The notes beneath the pieces are model-generated. The model worked only from the letters and a program-made list of their open reading frames with translations, made no database searches and was not told the origin of the DNA. From Diplonema japonicum (lineage: Eukaryota > Euglenozoa > Diplonemea > Diplonemida > Diplonemidae): 64,000 nucleotides of DNA. Positions 32,501 to 43,376 of the stretch are shown piece after piece (the first letter of the stretch is position 1; each line of letters begins with the position of its first letter). The translations under genes were made by a program, and so were the position numbers. Where the stretch lies: assembly GCA_964019335.1 (NCBI GenBank), contig OZ025650.1, positions 1 to 64,000 on the forward strand, read 5' to 3'.

Positions 32501-33448
32501 TCAAAATTCGATGATTCCAATGTCGGCAGGGCAGTTCATCCTTGCATTGCTGTGTGACCCCAGGCCGCGCGACACGATAAGAGTAATATTCGGAGCAAGC
32601 TGGTGGAGACCTTCTGCGAACCGCCAGTTTTTCACCGTGAATGCGAGCCTGAAGGGGGTCCATCTCAGCGATGTGTACGTAAAATTCAGCGCAGAGAAAA
32701 ACTCATGGATGTAAGACAAGTATGGGATACCATTCGAGTTACAGATCTGCCCGCCGTGGGTGTGACCAGAAAGGAGCAAGGTACGCGGGAGAGACAATCC
32801 TTTCTCATGTTCAAGTTCTTGCAACCACCCGACTATCCGAGGCGCGGTGTCAGGGTTGTGGGTTAGAATGAGGATCTTCTCGAAACCTGAGTAATCTTGA
32901 AGCTCGTTGCGAAGTGCGTTCCTGGCTGTTTTCCAACCAGGCGACACCTGATCTTCCAAACCGATGACCTTCACCCCACGCCCTGCTGTGGCACCCTCAT
33001 TGAGCAGAACGTTTACACCTGCATCGGATAAGTTCTTGGAAATCACCTTTCGCCCATTGACATCCTTGTAGTCATGGTTCCCCAAGGAAGCATACACCCC
33101 ATGTGAGCTAGCGTATTTCAGCGAAGACAGGTATTTTTCGGCAAGCTCCTTTGACGGAGCTGGATCATCGTTGATGTAGTCCCCAGTGGCACATATTATA
33201 TCTAACTGGCTTGTCTTCAGCTCCTCCAACGCCTTGTGCAGAACTACATCAGGCAGCGTTCCCTTAACCTTGTCGTAATGGAAATCACTAATATGTCCGA
33301 TCCTCAGTACCCTTTGCCCATCGATGTTGAGGTCGTGGTGCCTCACCTGGAACTCTGTTGTCCCTTTGTACAGAAACAACTGAAGCGTCTTCAAGCCGAT
33401 GGACGCGATGGCTACGACGACACACAAGCTGGTCAACCAATATATCAT
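32501..33448 (-). CDS. Membrane-anchored metallophosphoesterase (YkuE/YaeI-like)
   Basis: 315 residues. An N-terminal transmembrane segment (about 3-27) is followed by a calcineurin-like phosphoesterase domain: ISDFHYD (DxH), GDYIND, GNHD, LTHNPD and GHTHGGQ supply the di-metal ligands, all intact. The length and N-terminal anchor match the YkuE/YaeI group of bacterial and eukaryotic membrane phosphoesterases. Substrate unknown; phospholipid or nucleotide-linked phosphodiesters are possible. The acceptor CATTTTTCACTTTACAG sits upstream of the start. Confidence 0.93.
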   Translation of the reverse strand: MIYWLTSLCVVVAIASIGLKTLQLFLYKGTTEFQVRHHDLNIDGQRVLRIGHISDFHYDKVKGTLPDVVLHKALEELKTSQLDIICATGDYINDDPAPSKELAEKYLSSLKYASSHGVYASLGNHDYKDVNGRKVISKNLSDAGVNVLLNEGATAGRGVKVIGLEDQVSPGWKTARNALRNELQDYSGFEKILILTHNPDTAPRIVGWLQELEHEKGLSLPRTLLLSGHTHGGQICNSNGIPYLSYIHEFFSALNFTYTSLRWTPFRLAFTVKNWRFAEGLHQLAPNITLIVSRGLGSHSNARMNCPADIGIIEF

Positions 33449-35616
33449 TTTATTTTTTCGTTTTTTCTTTTTTGCAAGGATCTTTGGTCCCTTTTACTGT
33501 AAAGTGAAAAATGCCGGAAGAGAAAACCGGAGTGACAACTCCCGGAAGCGAAAAAAGCGGATATTTCGACACCCCCAGTTGCCCGCTCACCCCTGAGACT
33601 GGAACAAACGTTACGGGGTTCCGTGGGCAGTTTCTTCTGCTCCCCATGTCCCTTCTGTTTGCACCTATGACCATGGATTGTTGCGTTCAAGCACATGACG
33701 GAAAGAAGAAATCGTGGAACACGGCGGGGAGCTCCATTCAATGTGAAGTGGGCTAAAAGACAAAGGGAGAGCATGCAAAAAAACCTCTCTTCCGGATTTT
33801 TTCGTTTTACAGTATTTATTTATAGGTATCGTTTTTTTCTCATTTCAAGACAAGAGGTGAGAAACAAATCAAATCGAAAAAAAAAAAGAAACAAACACTA
33901 ACTACTGTGCAAGCTTACTGATCTATTCTTTTTCCAGTTTGTTGTTCACGCCAAAATAACAGGAATAACACAAGGGGGGGGGGGGGGGGTGAAAGGGAGG
34001 AGAAGGGGGGAGGACATTGGGCAAAAAGAGATCACTAATTGATGGGGGGGGAGAAGTAAGTATTAGCAACAACCCACCAAGAAAAATAAAATAAAAAAAA
34101 GGGGCGAAAAAATAAATATTGCGTAAAAAAAAAAAAAAAAAAAGCATGAAAGTTTTCTTTCTATTTCAGGGAGACTTTCTCTTTCTTTATTCCCCCCCCC
34201 CCCCCAACAAACAAAGGGGGGAGGTGAAGTGAAATATATAAAAAAAGCCAGGAGAAAAAACAGAGGAAAAAAAAAAAGAAACAGATATAGGGTCTGTAAA
34301 GAGGCAGAAGAAGAAGAATGAGAGAGGTAACACGGAGGGAATAAAAGACGGGGGATGATAAGAGAGGGATTTTGGCCGCCTCTTTGTTTGTTTTCCCCTT
34401 GTTCTTTTGGTCTTGAAAAGTCCACTCTTCGGCCCTGTAATGTAACACAGCTGTGCTTGCTAAAATAACTTTAAAAAAAGGGGGGGGGGCAAAAAGGAAG
34501 AATAGATATTCTGCGAATTGCTGTACTTAGCTAGATACGGGCCTATCCTCCAGTGTTCACATAAAAGTGAAGATATTTTTCTTTTCTTTTTCTTATCTTC
34601 GCCTTTGCTGTGATATGATACATCTGAACATTAAACACAAACGAGAGAAAAAAAAGGGGGGTGAACAAACAGCTCTATTTTCCCATTGTGTCACTTTTTT
34701 TTCTTTCTTTCTTTCTCTTTTAAAAAAAAACGAAAAATAAAAATATGGCCAGACCTAAAACAAATCCTCGATGGGGTATTTTCTCTCTTTTTTTCTCTCT
34801 TTCCTTCTCTCGCACACTTTGCCCCCCCCCCCCCCCCCCCCCCTCCCATTCGCAGCAAAACAAAAAGACTTGCTTTCAAGTCAACTATGCTTTCTTCATG
34901 AAAGATCGACAAAAGGCGGTTCTTTTTTTTTTTAATCTTCCTCTGAGCAGAGCTGCAACCTACTAGTACTTCTTTTCTTTTTTCTTTTTTTCTTCCTCTG
35001 TCGGCAGCTCACAGGAAGGTAATAGGGGCACAACAAAGGGGGGAGAGAAGAAGACGAGGGAGTGAGAAAGAAAAGGGGGTGTTTTCGCAAAGGACCCATC
35101 CACACAAAAGAACTCATAGTACAGGACAAGCCCCCCCCCCCCCCCCCCCCCGCTGGAGGGCTGCCTTATGGACGGGAGGATTCTCTCAAAGAACCAACCC
35201 GACCACCTTCGTGGTTGGTCTCTATCTCTTCTTTGATGCTCTCCTTTTATTTTAAAGACATGCTTTTCACCCCCCTTTATTTTTCTTTTGTTAAAAATCG
35301 AGCAAGCCTCATAAAACAAAGCAGCTTCGTAGGGGGGGTGGGGGGGGGCTTTTTTTCATTTATTTTGTTGGTCCTTTCTTTTCTTCTCCCTTTTCTTATT
35401 CTTCTCTTTTTCTCCCTTTTTTTTTTCCAGCTCAAATAAAAATATCCTTTTTTAACATAAAAGAAAAGGTCAGGGAAAAAAAAAAAGAATTGCACGGCGT
35501 AGAAGGAAAAAAAAAAAAGAGGCGGTGTTTTAAGGGCAAAAAAAAAAAGACCCCCAAAGAGAAAACACGAAGGGTAAAGAGAGAAACAATATCTTTCCTT
35601 TTTTTTTTGTTTTGTT
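33449..35616. other. 2.2-kb spacer rich in homopolymers
   Basis: Includes a G14 run near 33977, a C run near 34193, a C20 run near 34824 and a C22 run near 35131, with A- and T-rich stretches between. A dispersed repeat lies at 35112-35171. At 33511-33756 there is an 81-codon plus-strand frame, which I do not accept as a gene. No RNA gene seen. Confidence 0.6.
35112..35171. repeat. Dispersed repeat, copy 1
   Basis: The block CAGGACAAGCCCCCC, then a C run, then GCTGGAGGGCTGCC and ATGG, recurs at 45158-45203. The C run is expanded to about 22 here against 6 in the other copy, so the repeat may be a birthplace of the poly-C tracts. Confidence 0.7.
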
Positions 35617-36194
35617 TTAATTTGCGTGCTGTATCCGCTCAGCGACCCAATCCAGCCCATCGGACAGGCCTTCCCCGGTCAGAGCACAACACGACTGAAC
35701 GTGCCATTCGTGTTGCGTGATTTTATGGAGAGAGAGCCTGTTCGCGATTTCTTCTTGACTGAGCGCACCAGCAACGTCCTATGGATTTTTTTTTTTTTTT
35801 TTTTTCAAACCTGTTTGTTGGCATAGATGAGCAGCCGCGACCCCTTCAAATCTTGATGTTCGATAACATGGAAAAGTTCCTCCTTCACAACTGGCAATCG
35901 TTCTGTGTCTGATGAGTCCACCACCATGATGATAGCCTGCGTGTCGATGTAGTAAAGCCCCCAATCAGGCCGGAGCGACTCCTGCCCGCCCAGATCCCAA
36001 CACACTAAATTGATATTCTTGTGCGAAATTTCCTCAACGTTGCTCCCAATAGTAGGCTGTGTCACAACCACCTCCCCCAGGTGCAAGGAGTACAGAATTG
36101 TCGTCTTCCCCGCATTATTCAATCCTATTATCACTATTTTATAGTCCTTATTACCAAATAGCTTCGTCCACACCTTGCTCATTATGAGGCCCAT
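35617..36194 (-). CDS. ARL5: ARF-like GTPase ARL5
   Basis: Two exons: 36194-35811 and 35778-35617; intron 35779-35810 is 32 nt and starts GTTTG, containing an A run of about 21 on the minus strand, ending CCATAG. The product has 181 residues (ARL5 is about 179). It shows Gly2 for myristoylation, P-loop GLNNAGKTT, PTIGSNVEEI, WDLGGQESLR, ANKQD (split by the intron between Q and D) and SCCALTGEGL. ARL5 acts at the trans-Golgi, recruiting the GARP tether for endosome-to-Golgi transport. An upstream in-frame start exists but precedes the acceptor TTTCTTTTTCAG, so ATG 36194 is preferred. Confidence 0.96.
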
Positions 36195-36362
36195 TTCCCC
36201 CCCCCCCCGCTCCTTTTTTTTGCTTAGCTGAAAAAGAAAGTAAGAAAGAAGAAGAAGAAAAAAAAAAGGAAGACACAACAATTGTTTTAAAACTTTCTTT
36301 TTTTTTGATTGTTCTATTTTTCTTGTTTTCTTTTTCCCCGTTTTGTTGTTTTTGTTCTTATC

Positions 36363-39300
36363 TCACAAAGAGACCCTTCGCTCCACAAAGCGGCACTTCT
36401 TCTTTTTATCGTCATTCTCTCCTAACACCTTCAGCTCTGTATCTGCACCAAGAACAGGGTCGGCACAACTGGGCCGGGTTGCATTGATTGTCATTCGGCA
36501 CTTCAGCATTGAGTCCGATGGCATGGCTGCTTCGTGTCCGGCCCGCTCAGGAAGGAAGGTGATGGATTTCCTCTTTAAGGAGGTATTTCTGAAGGGATTC
36601 TCTCTAGACCGTCGAGGAGCCGTGAAGGGGTAGTGCTCTCGAACTACAAGGTACACCTTGCGGCCGATAACAGTAAGTGCACCGAGTTTAAAAACACATA
36701 TCAACACAGAGAGGACCCAGTGGGACGAGGTGTCATACTGAAGAGCCAGCTGCGATGAGACCACAGAGAAGAGGAGGAGCAGACATTCATGTTGGTTGAC
36801 CGAACTCACCCAAGGCTTGTAGAAAGCTGTGGCGAAGAGAAGGGTGAGCGAAGCGAGGTTGATCATAACTAGCTGGCCTCTGACGCCACTCCCGAACACG
36901 ATGATTAGTTGAATGACAAGCCTTCTAACCAGCAAGACAACCCACCACCACCAGTACCCCGCCTTGAACCCCCCTGTTATAAACGATGTCACAACCGTCC
37001 CGCCACTCTCTAGGTACTTCTTGCAACACAGCACCCCCGCCACCGTCCCCACACCGACGTACAGCACAAGCCCCGCGATAGCCAGATCGCGGTAGTTTCC
37101 CCCGCATTGCATCATGGTGTCGCTTTTCAACCTGCTCACCTTGTAGAACGGGTCATCTTGCAGAATGAAGTCCGTGCAAGCCAGGAGGTTAAAGCACCCC
37201 ATCAGCATCGGGTGAACCTGCACAAACCACACCATGAATCCTGTGATCGGCAGTAGCTTCTTAAAAGGAACATCAGCGATGCTGGAAAATCGCGCGTCCC
37301 CTTGTTCCCCAAGAGACTTCGGGGGCGCTGCTTGGTTGTTGTACCGGTACCATACAGCAAGTCTCGCAGCAGCGGCAAGTATGACCGCCCACACGGGGAG
37401 CAGCATGTAGTATACAACACCTACGTGGAGCTCTTCACCTGGGGACTGGGTTCTCCTTATCAAGCAGGATGATATAGGAACGTCTGTGATGTCACCTGTT
37501 GATATCCGGTACTCCCATAAGTACATGTTACGCAGCCACCCGGTGTGCAGTGGGAGGTAGCCGAGTAGGCCATCGCACTGGAGGTACAATCCCGAGCTAA
37601 AGAGGATGCCATGCAGTGGGTTAATCTGTGTGCTGCCTCCTGTGGACAATGGTGTCGATAGGAAGACGACCCACCCAACGTGCACAACGAACATCACTAG
37701 CAGAAGAAGCAGAAACGCTAAAACGACGGCCGTGATCGGGATGCACTTCACGCACCCGGTCCCATCATCCACCCACCCGTCCTCGCATGACCCGCATATG
37801 GGTCCCATGGAACCTTCCTTGCACCGGCTGCCTTCTTCACAGCCGCCTTGCCCACATTTGTAATACACGCTTGAGTTTTCCGACTGCCAGTAACCGTTTT
37901 TAGACACGACTATATTGGTTCCATTACATACACCACCTACAGGACACCCGTCGCACCCAGACTGGTTGTTCATTTTGCTGCCGTAAGGGCAGTCCATTAC
38001 AAGCATCTCATCGGACAGGGCGTACTGCAGGAGGCGGGACGGCGACGACACGTTGAAAGTGTACCTGACACCGTTCAAAGCGGCAGTGAGGTCGTACGAG
38101 GTCTTGGGTATTGTGAGGGCCACAGTCTCGCGGTCTATCAATGCCTCACCTACTGAATTGAGCGTTGCGTACTGCGCTGCGATAGTGCCGTTGTACGACA
38201 TGAGCAGCGAGCCCAGCACGTCGACCACTCCGACAACAGGCTCGTCACTCCTCGACACAGCACCTCCCACACCGGGGACCAGGCGTCCTGTGCCGCGTTC
38301 GATCATCGGGTATGGCTGCGTCAGAAATATAAAAGCATATGGATCTCCAGCTGTGATCAACAGTGTCGCCAATGCACCTTCAAGTCCCACAGACGCGATT
38401 GCAATAGACGCATTGGCAGCGCGTGCCTCCTCTATCACCAGGCCATCGAACACACCCCTGCCATTCACCATGGTAGTGGTCAGCTCTCCAGTGAACGCCT
38501 TGTACTTCGGGCGCGACTGTAGGTTCCTGTCATCATCTGCAATGTCCGTGTAGTACCACAGCAAGCTTGCTGACAAAACTCTTGTGGTGTTGTCATACTC
38601 CAGTAACCTGTTGCCAGCCACGTCCACCGAGTACACCTCTATCGTCGGTACCGTGAGAGCAGGCACCTTGCTTTTTACAACATTTTCCATAATGACTGCC
38701 TCAAGTCCTGCTGCGTCCCCCACAAATTGAACAGAAACCCCAGGCATAACGTAGCCCTGCCCATCGAGGGTCATTGTGAGTGACGTCCCTGAGCTTGGCG
38801 TCATGGGAGGCGGCATGCAACCGATATGCGTGTTATTAATGTACCTTGCAGTAACCACGTGCTTGGCAGGGTCAAAACGGCACTTCAGGTCGGGTGACGG
38901 GAGGAAACCCCGTCCCCTGATCGCCACCTCCACAGGCGCAGCCAACGAGGACAGGAACGGGACAGCATCCATGAGGTACGGAGAGGCTTGCGGGGTAAAG
39001 TGGACGTCGCAAGATGAGATGTAGGGCGGCACAGCCCCCACTGGGTCGAACAGCGAAACATCAATGGTGTCTTTATTGCAACCCAAGCTGGTAACAGGCG
39101 GGGTAGTGCATGCTAGCTCGTGTTTTGATATCACAGTTCCTGGCACTGAAACACCCCCAAAGTAACAACTTGTACCTGTCTCGCTATCGGCAACAATCTT
39201 GTACCCAAACCCAGGCAGTGTGACACTTGTACCTCCGCTGCTGTAGAAGGTGGATGGCACGGCTAGCAGCGCACAGAACGCTGACAGCACCTTGAGGCTT

Positions 39301-42300
39301 GTCAACGGTGTCTGCGGCAAGACGTACAGTAACCGACGAGTGACATCCACGGCCAGCGCTCCAACCCCTGTAATAACCAGCTCTGTGGATGAGAAAACCT
39401 TGTCAGCAGCTATTCTGGACAAGCTGCATGTCCTGCTCCCACATGTCGTGCTATACACCGCTTCCGTCATGGGGTCGTACGCGAGCTGCGACGGTGTGCC
39501 TCCACGTGATGTGTCCACGAGCGTCGTCTCATATATACTACATACAGCGTTCGTGCATGTGTGCTTAACCTCTCCTACGGCTGTCCCTCCAGGAGGTGTG
39601 AATCCCAGTGATATGAATAACGTGTTTTTGCTGCCCACTGCCGAGGCAAGGGCAACGACGCTGGGTGCCCCTGAGATCCACTGCAAGCGGCCAGTAAGGC
39701 TGACCTGCTGCGAAGCATTGGCAGTGAATCCTTCACACGCCCACCCCGGCGCTGCCGCTATCAGTCCACATACATAGTATAGTCTCCCGCCCACGTTGGC
39801 AACAGCGGTTGGAATTGTGATATTGCTGCGGAACGTAAGCGCTCCTTGTGACACACCCCAGGTATCCACCCACACAACACTCACCATGCTCGAAGCAGAT
39901 ACCACAACTAAGGGCCCATCCTCATGCCACGTGGCATCCACAACCCTCGAGGAGTCTGTCATCTCGTGCACGAAGCAGACTTCTGTCGACAGCGCCGTGC
40001 AGAGAGGCGTTCCCGACCTCCCATCCCAATCAGATGCATCGGTGGGCGGCGCAGACACTCTTAGGAGCCTCGGTTGGCTGTACAACTGGCAGATGTCAGA
40101 GAGCAAGAATACTTTCCCATTGTGTTCCCACCCTTTGACAACGGGGCAGGCATCTAGTGTCACGCTACCGCCGAATACTTGCGAAGCAAGGTCGAACAAC
40201 ACAGGCGGGTCTCCCCCCACCCAGGCCAGCTTGTTAACAGAATCTTCGAACAGCAGCGTTGACAGGCTAGACTGGACGACAGTAGACTCAGAGGTGTTGT
40301 GCAGGGTCATGGGGATGTTCCGTGTTGTGCACGAAGGCAGCCCTGTCCAACCCTCAGCGCAGTATTGACATAAGTCACCGGAAAAGTATCCTTTTCCAGG
40401 CTCGTTGTAGCAAGTGCACTCACCTGTTACGCGATCACAGCTGCCTCTCTCATCGCACCGACAGGGCTGATCGCAGTCTGACCCCCAGACTTGATCTGAG
40501 CAAGCAGAACACTGAGGCCCCTGATGCCTGTCGTCACAAATACAGGCACCAGTCTGATCGTCGCATACAGCACTGCCGAAAGGAAACTGAAGAGCGCAGA
40601 TGTCATGTGTGCACTGTCTGGAGCAGTCCTCTCCAAACCAATCAGGTAAACAAACACAGGTACTCTTCAGCCTGTCGCTGCCCCACAAGCACGTACCCTT
40701 CCCGTTGCAAGCACTTCCCGTGACGAGCCCAGGGCACGCATGATCACAATCCGGACCACTCCACATCGCAATGCACTTGCACTGCTGAGCCACAGCAACA
40801 CCATGAGCGCATGGTTCCGTGCAGTTGTCGCCATGCCATCCACTTTCGCACTCCCTACAAGTCACACCCCTGAAGCCTGGAAAGCACACACAATCACCAG
40901 AATCATCACAGGAACCCCTACCCTCGATACAGCCACAAAATAGATTGCAAGAATCGCCGCCCCACGCCGCCTCGCAGACACACACTGCGGAACTGTTGCA
41001 TACGCCTCTCCCACTACAGATGCCTCGTGTTGTCTTCGGACACACGCCACTGCAGTCTGCTCCGACGTACCCGCTGTCGCATGTGCACGTTGCGTTTGTT
41101 GTTTCACACAACCCATTCCCACTGCACGGCAACAAGTTCGTGGAGGGGCACTTTTTGCTGCACTCGGGACCGCCCCAGTCGCCCCGTGGCTCGCACCTGC
41201 ACGAGCCGTCACCTGTGCGTCCGTCATTGCACAACCCGTGCCCTGCGCAGATGATTGACGAATACCCAGGACACTCGCCTGTACAGTTAGCATTATAAAC
41301 ACCAGGATAGGGACACCTCGTTGGGCAAATGTCGTTTTCGCAAGCCGCACCACATCCGCTGTTGCAGTAACATTTCCCATCTAAACATTCGCCTCTGTTG
41401 TTGCAGACATCACCGTTTGCCACAGGACATGCCTTACTGCAGTACAACCCTGACAGACCCGCAGCACATTGACTGCAGTCGTCTCCATCCCAATTGCTGT
41501 TGCACGTGCAAGTGAAGTTTGAGGCTGGCCCACCGCAACTGCCATGCCCACTGCACACAGCATCACGTAGCCCAAGCGGGCACGACAACGAACATGGCGC
41601 TGCAGAGTCGTCGTACCATCCAGAGTTGCAAGTACACGATGCCATTGCGTTGCAGGTACCGTGGCCGCCGCAGAAGGGGCTACCTCTGCACCTTCTTGAA
41701 CAATCTATACCACCGTAGCCATCCTCGCACGTTGAACAATCTGGTAACGCCCATCCTATCTCACACGCACACGGGGGGTCAAGTGCCACACAAACACCGT
41801 TACCATTGCAGTTACATGGTAGCTCGCAAGCGGTACCCCCCCAAGCTGGATCGCAGCTGCACGTCCCATTATTCGTATTACAGGCGCCATGCCCCGAGCA
41901 GGTTCCTCCCCCAGGACACTCTCCACTGCAGTCATCGCCCCAATGCTGAGAGTCGCATGAGTCGCAAAGCGGTGGGGCCCAACCATCGTTGCATTTGCAC
42001 AGACCGTTGCCCGCTCTGTCGCTGTCGCACTCCCCGTGGTCACTGCAGACGACACCTGTTCCTGCAGGGCACACACCCCTGCAATCAGTACCGTACCTAT
42101 TTGTGCTGCACGCTGAACACGAAGGCAACGCCCATCCGTCGCTGCACGTACAGGAACCGTCGCCACTAATGCCCTCCGCACACCAACCGTGACCGCTGCA
42201 TTTATGACAAGCCCCCCCTGAGCAGGGTACATTGCACTCAGCCGTAGCATAACCAGATGCGCAGATATCGCAATACTTGGCAGCCCAGAAGCCAGTCACT

Positions 42301-43169
42301 GCAGAAGAATAACAGATGCATCCCTGCGTGGTGCAGTCGCCGTGCCCATTGCAAGGTATGACTGCTGGGATGGTAGCGTAGAATGAAGAGTTTGAAGCAG
42401 TGAAGCCTTCGACACAAGCATCGGACTGCGTCTGCTGCCAAGTGCATTCGGTTGTCGAGAAAGTGAAATACTTGCACCCAGGGGTTTGTGAGCACTGCTG
42501 GGCGCACTCATCGATGAGCGGGGTAGAGACTAGGGGGACATCGAAACTCCCGCACGTCATATTCGCTTGGATGATGCGGTAGATGGTGGTGTCCTCGCCG
42601 CAGTCATAAGGTAACACACCACACTGGATTTGAGTGGACGGCCAACTACCGTTGATGCATGTAAAGGTTTCAGCATCGCACACGGAAGGGTCGGATTGGC
42701 ACACTGAGCCGTGTGCTGCTGGGAGGCCGCATGAAGGGAAAGCTTGTGAAGCGTTAGGACCGGAGGCAGCGGGAAGTGCCCTGCAGGAAGCACCTGTTGG
42801 GGAACCAAAAGCAGCGGCAAGTGTGGCAGCATCACAATACGTACAGTACACCTGCCCCTTGTTGGAGGGCACTACAGTAGTGTCAACACAGTCCGTGCAT
42901 TCAAGAACGCACTTGTTGTATGTGTTTACAGGACACCGGATCTCCATTGTGTCGCATCGATTGCACACCACAGCACAGTCGCCCCACTCAGGGCACTGCA
43001 CGACCTTCCCAGTACACTCCGTGCCTGTACACACAACCTCACAGTCGACATCGTCTTTGCAAGTAATCACTGGCCCGCAGGGGTCTCCTGCCGAGCATGT
43101 GCATGCCGTCTTCCCCGTAACGTCGACGCACGCTGTAAGGAACAACGACCCCAGCACACAGAGGAGCAT
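36363..43169 (-). CDS. Giant EGF-repeat receptor-like protein with polytopic C-terminus
   Basis: 2268 residues in one exon. Signal peptide (about 1-20); Cys-rich head with a PAN/apple-like segment near 220-265; about 15-17 EGF/laminin-like modules (about 270-960; GHGTC, CDSGYVGADC); a beta-propeller-like region (about 990-1310); two IPT/TIG-like modules (about 1310-1460); a beta-sandwich region; a CxxC-rich juxtamembrane module; then about seven hydrophobic helices (about 1813-2173) and a short basic cytosolic tail. It is probably a surface adhesion or sensory protein: the large ectodomain suggests ligand or prey contact, and the membrane part looks like a receptor or channel but matches no family I can name. 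A strong acceptor (ATCTTGTTTCCAG, AG at 43186-43187) sets the start. Confidence 0.93.
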   Translation of the reverse strand: MLLCVLGSLFLTACVDVTGKTACTCSAGDPCGPVITCKDDVDCEVVCTGTECTGKVVQCPEWGDCAVVCNRCDTMEIRCPVNTYNKCVLECTDCVDTTVVPSNKGQVYCTYCDAATLAAAFGSPTGASCRALPAASGPNASQAFPSCGLPAAHGSVCQSDPSVCDAETFTCINGSWPSTQIQCGVLPYDCGEDTTIYRIIQANMTCGSFDVPLVSTPLIDECAQQCSQTPGCKYFTFSTTECTWQQTQSDACVEGFTASNSSFYATIPAVIPCNGHGDCTTQGCICYSSAVTGFWAAKYCDICASGYATAECNVPCSGGACHKCSGHGWCAEGISGDGSCTCSDGWALPSCSACSTNRYGTDCRGVCPAGTGVVCSDHGECDSDRAGNGLCKCNDGWAPPLCDSCDSQHWGDDCSGECPGGGTCSGHGACNTNNGTCSCDPAWGGTACELPCNCNGNGVCVALDPPCACEIGWALPDCSTCEDGYGGIDCSRRCRGSPFCGGHGTCNAMASCTCNSGWYDDSAAPCSLSCPLGLRDAVCSGHGSCGGPASNFTCTCNSNWDGDDCSQCAAGLSGLYCSKACPVANGDVCNNRGECLDGKCYCNSGCGAACENDICPTRCPYPGVYNANCTGECPGYSSIICAGHGLCNDGRTGDGSCRCEPRGDWGGPECSKKCPSTNLLPCSGNGLCETTNATCTCDSGYVGADCSGVCPKTTRGICSGRGVCNSSAVCVCEAAWGGDSCNLFCGCIEGRGSCDDSGDCVCFPGFRGVTCRECESGWHGDNCTEPCAHGVAVAQQCKCIAMWSGPDCDHACPGLVTGSACNGKGTCLWGSDRLKSTCVCLPDWFGEDCSRQCTHDICALQFPFGSAVCDDQTGACICDDRHQGPQCSACSDQVWGSDCDQPCRCDERGSCDRVTGECTCYNEPGKGYFSGDLCQYCAEGWTGLPSCTTRNIPMTLHNTSESTVVQSSLSTLLFEDSVNKLAWVGGDPPVLFDLASQVFGGSVTLDACPVVKGWEHNGKVFLLSDICQLYSQPRLLRVSAPPTDASDWDGRSGTPLCTALSTEVCFVHEMTDSSRVVDATWHEDGPLVVVSASSMVSVVWVDTWGVSQGALTFRSNITIPTAVANVGGRLYYVCGLIAAAPGWACEGFTANASQQVSLTGRLQWISGAPSVVALASAVGSKNTLFISLGFTPPGGTAVGEVKHTCTNAVCSIYETTLVDTSRGGTPSQLAYDPMTEAVYSTTCGSRTCSLSRIAADKVFSSTELVITGVGALAVDVTRRLLYVLPQTPLTSLKVLSAFCALLAVPSTFYSSGGTSVTLPGFGYKIVADSETGTSCYFGGVSVPGTVISKHELACTTPPVTSLGCNKDTIDVSLFDPVGAVPPYISSCDVHFTPQASPYLMDAVPFLSSLAAPVEVAIRGRGFLPSPDLKCRFDPAKHVVTARYINNTHIGCMPPPMTPSSGTSLTMTLDGQGYVMPGVSVQFVGDAAGLEAVIMENVVKSKVPALTVPTIEVYSVDVAGNRLLEYDNTTRVLSASLLWYYTDIADDDRNLQSRPKYKAFTGELTTTMVNGRGVFDGLVIEEARAANASIAIASVGLEGALATLLITAGDPYAFIFLTQPYPMIERGTGRLVPGVGGAVSRSDEPVVGVVDVLGSLLMSYNGTIAAQYATLNSVGEALIDRETVALTIPKTSYDLTAALNGVRYTFNVSSPSRLLQYALSDEMLVMDCPYGSKMNNQSGCDGCPVGGVCNGTNIVVSKNGYWQSENSSVYYKCGQGGCEEGSRCKEGSMGPICGSCEDGWVDDGTGCVKCIPITAVVLAFLLLLLVMFVVHVGWVVFLSTPLSTGGSTQINPLHGILFSSGLYLQCDGLLGYLPLHTGWLRNMYLWEYRISTGDITDVPISSCLIRRTQSPGEELHVGVVYYMLLPVWAVILAAAARLAVWYRYNNQAAPPKSLGEQGDARFSSIADVPFKKLLPITGFMVWFVQVHPMLMGCFNLLACTDFILQDDPFYKVSRLKSDTMMQCGGNYRDLAIAGLVLYVGVGTVAGVLCCKKYLESGGTVVTSFITGGFKAGYWWWWVVLLVRRLVIQLIIVFGSGVRGQLVMINLASLTLLFATAFYKPWVSSVNQHECLLLLFSVVSSQLALQYDTSSHWVLSVLICVFKLGALTVIGRKVYLVVREHYPFTAPRRSRENPFRNTSLKRKSITFLPERAGHEAAMPSDSMLKCRMTINATRPSCADPVLGADTELKVLGENDDKKKKCRFVERRVSL

Positions 43170-43376
43170 TTCATTGACACGGCCTCTGGAAACAAGATGT
43201 TAATAAAAGCCAAACTAAAATTCGAATAAAGTAGCCGAAAGACCAAGTATCAAGACGAGACAAGACATACGAATTGGGGGAAAGGGAAAGGAAGGAGGGG
43301 GATGACCCTAGCAGCGAATCTTCTGCGTTACAATGTAAAAGGCAATCTTGTGGTGAGCTTTAATCAGTTTGAAGGA

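Noticed and set aside
33511-33756. 81-codon plus-strand frame starting MPEEKTGVTTPG
   Set aside because: Opposite strand to all genes, no family match, no acceptor signal before it, and it overlaps the leader of the phosphoesterase gene.
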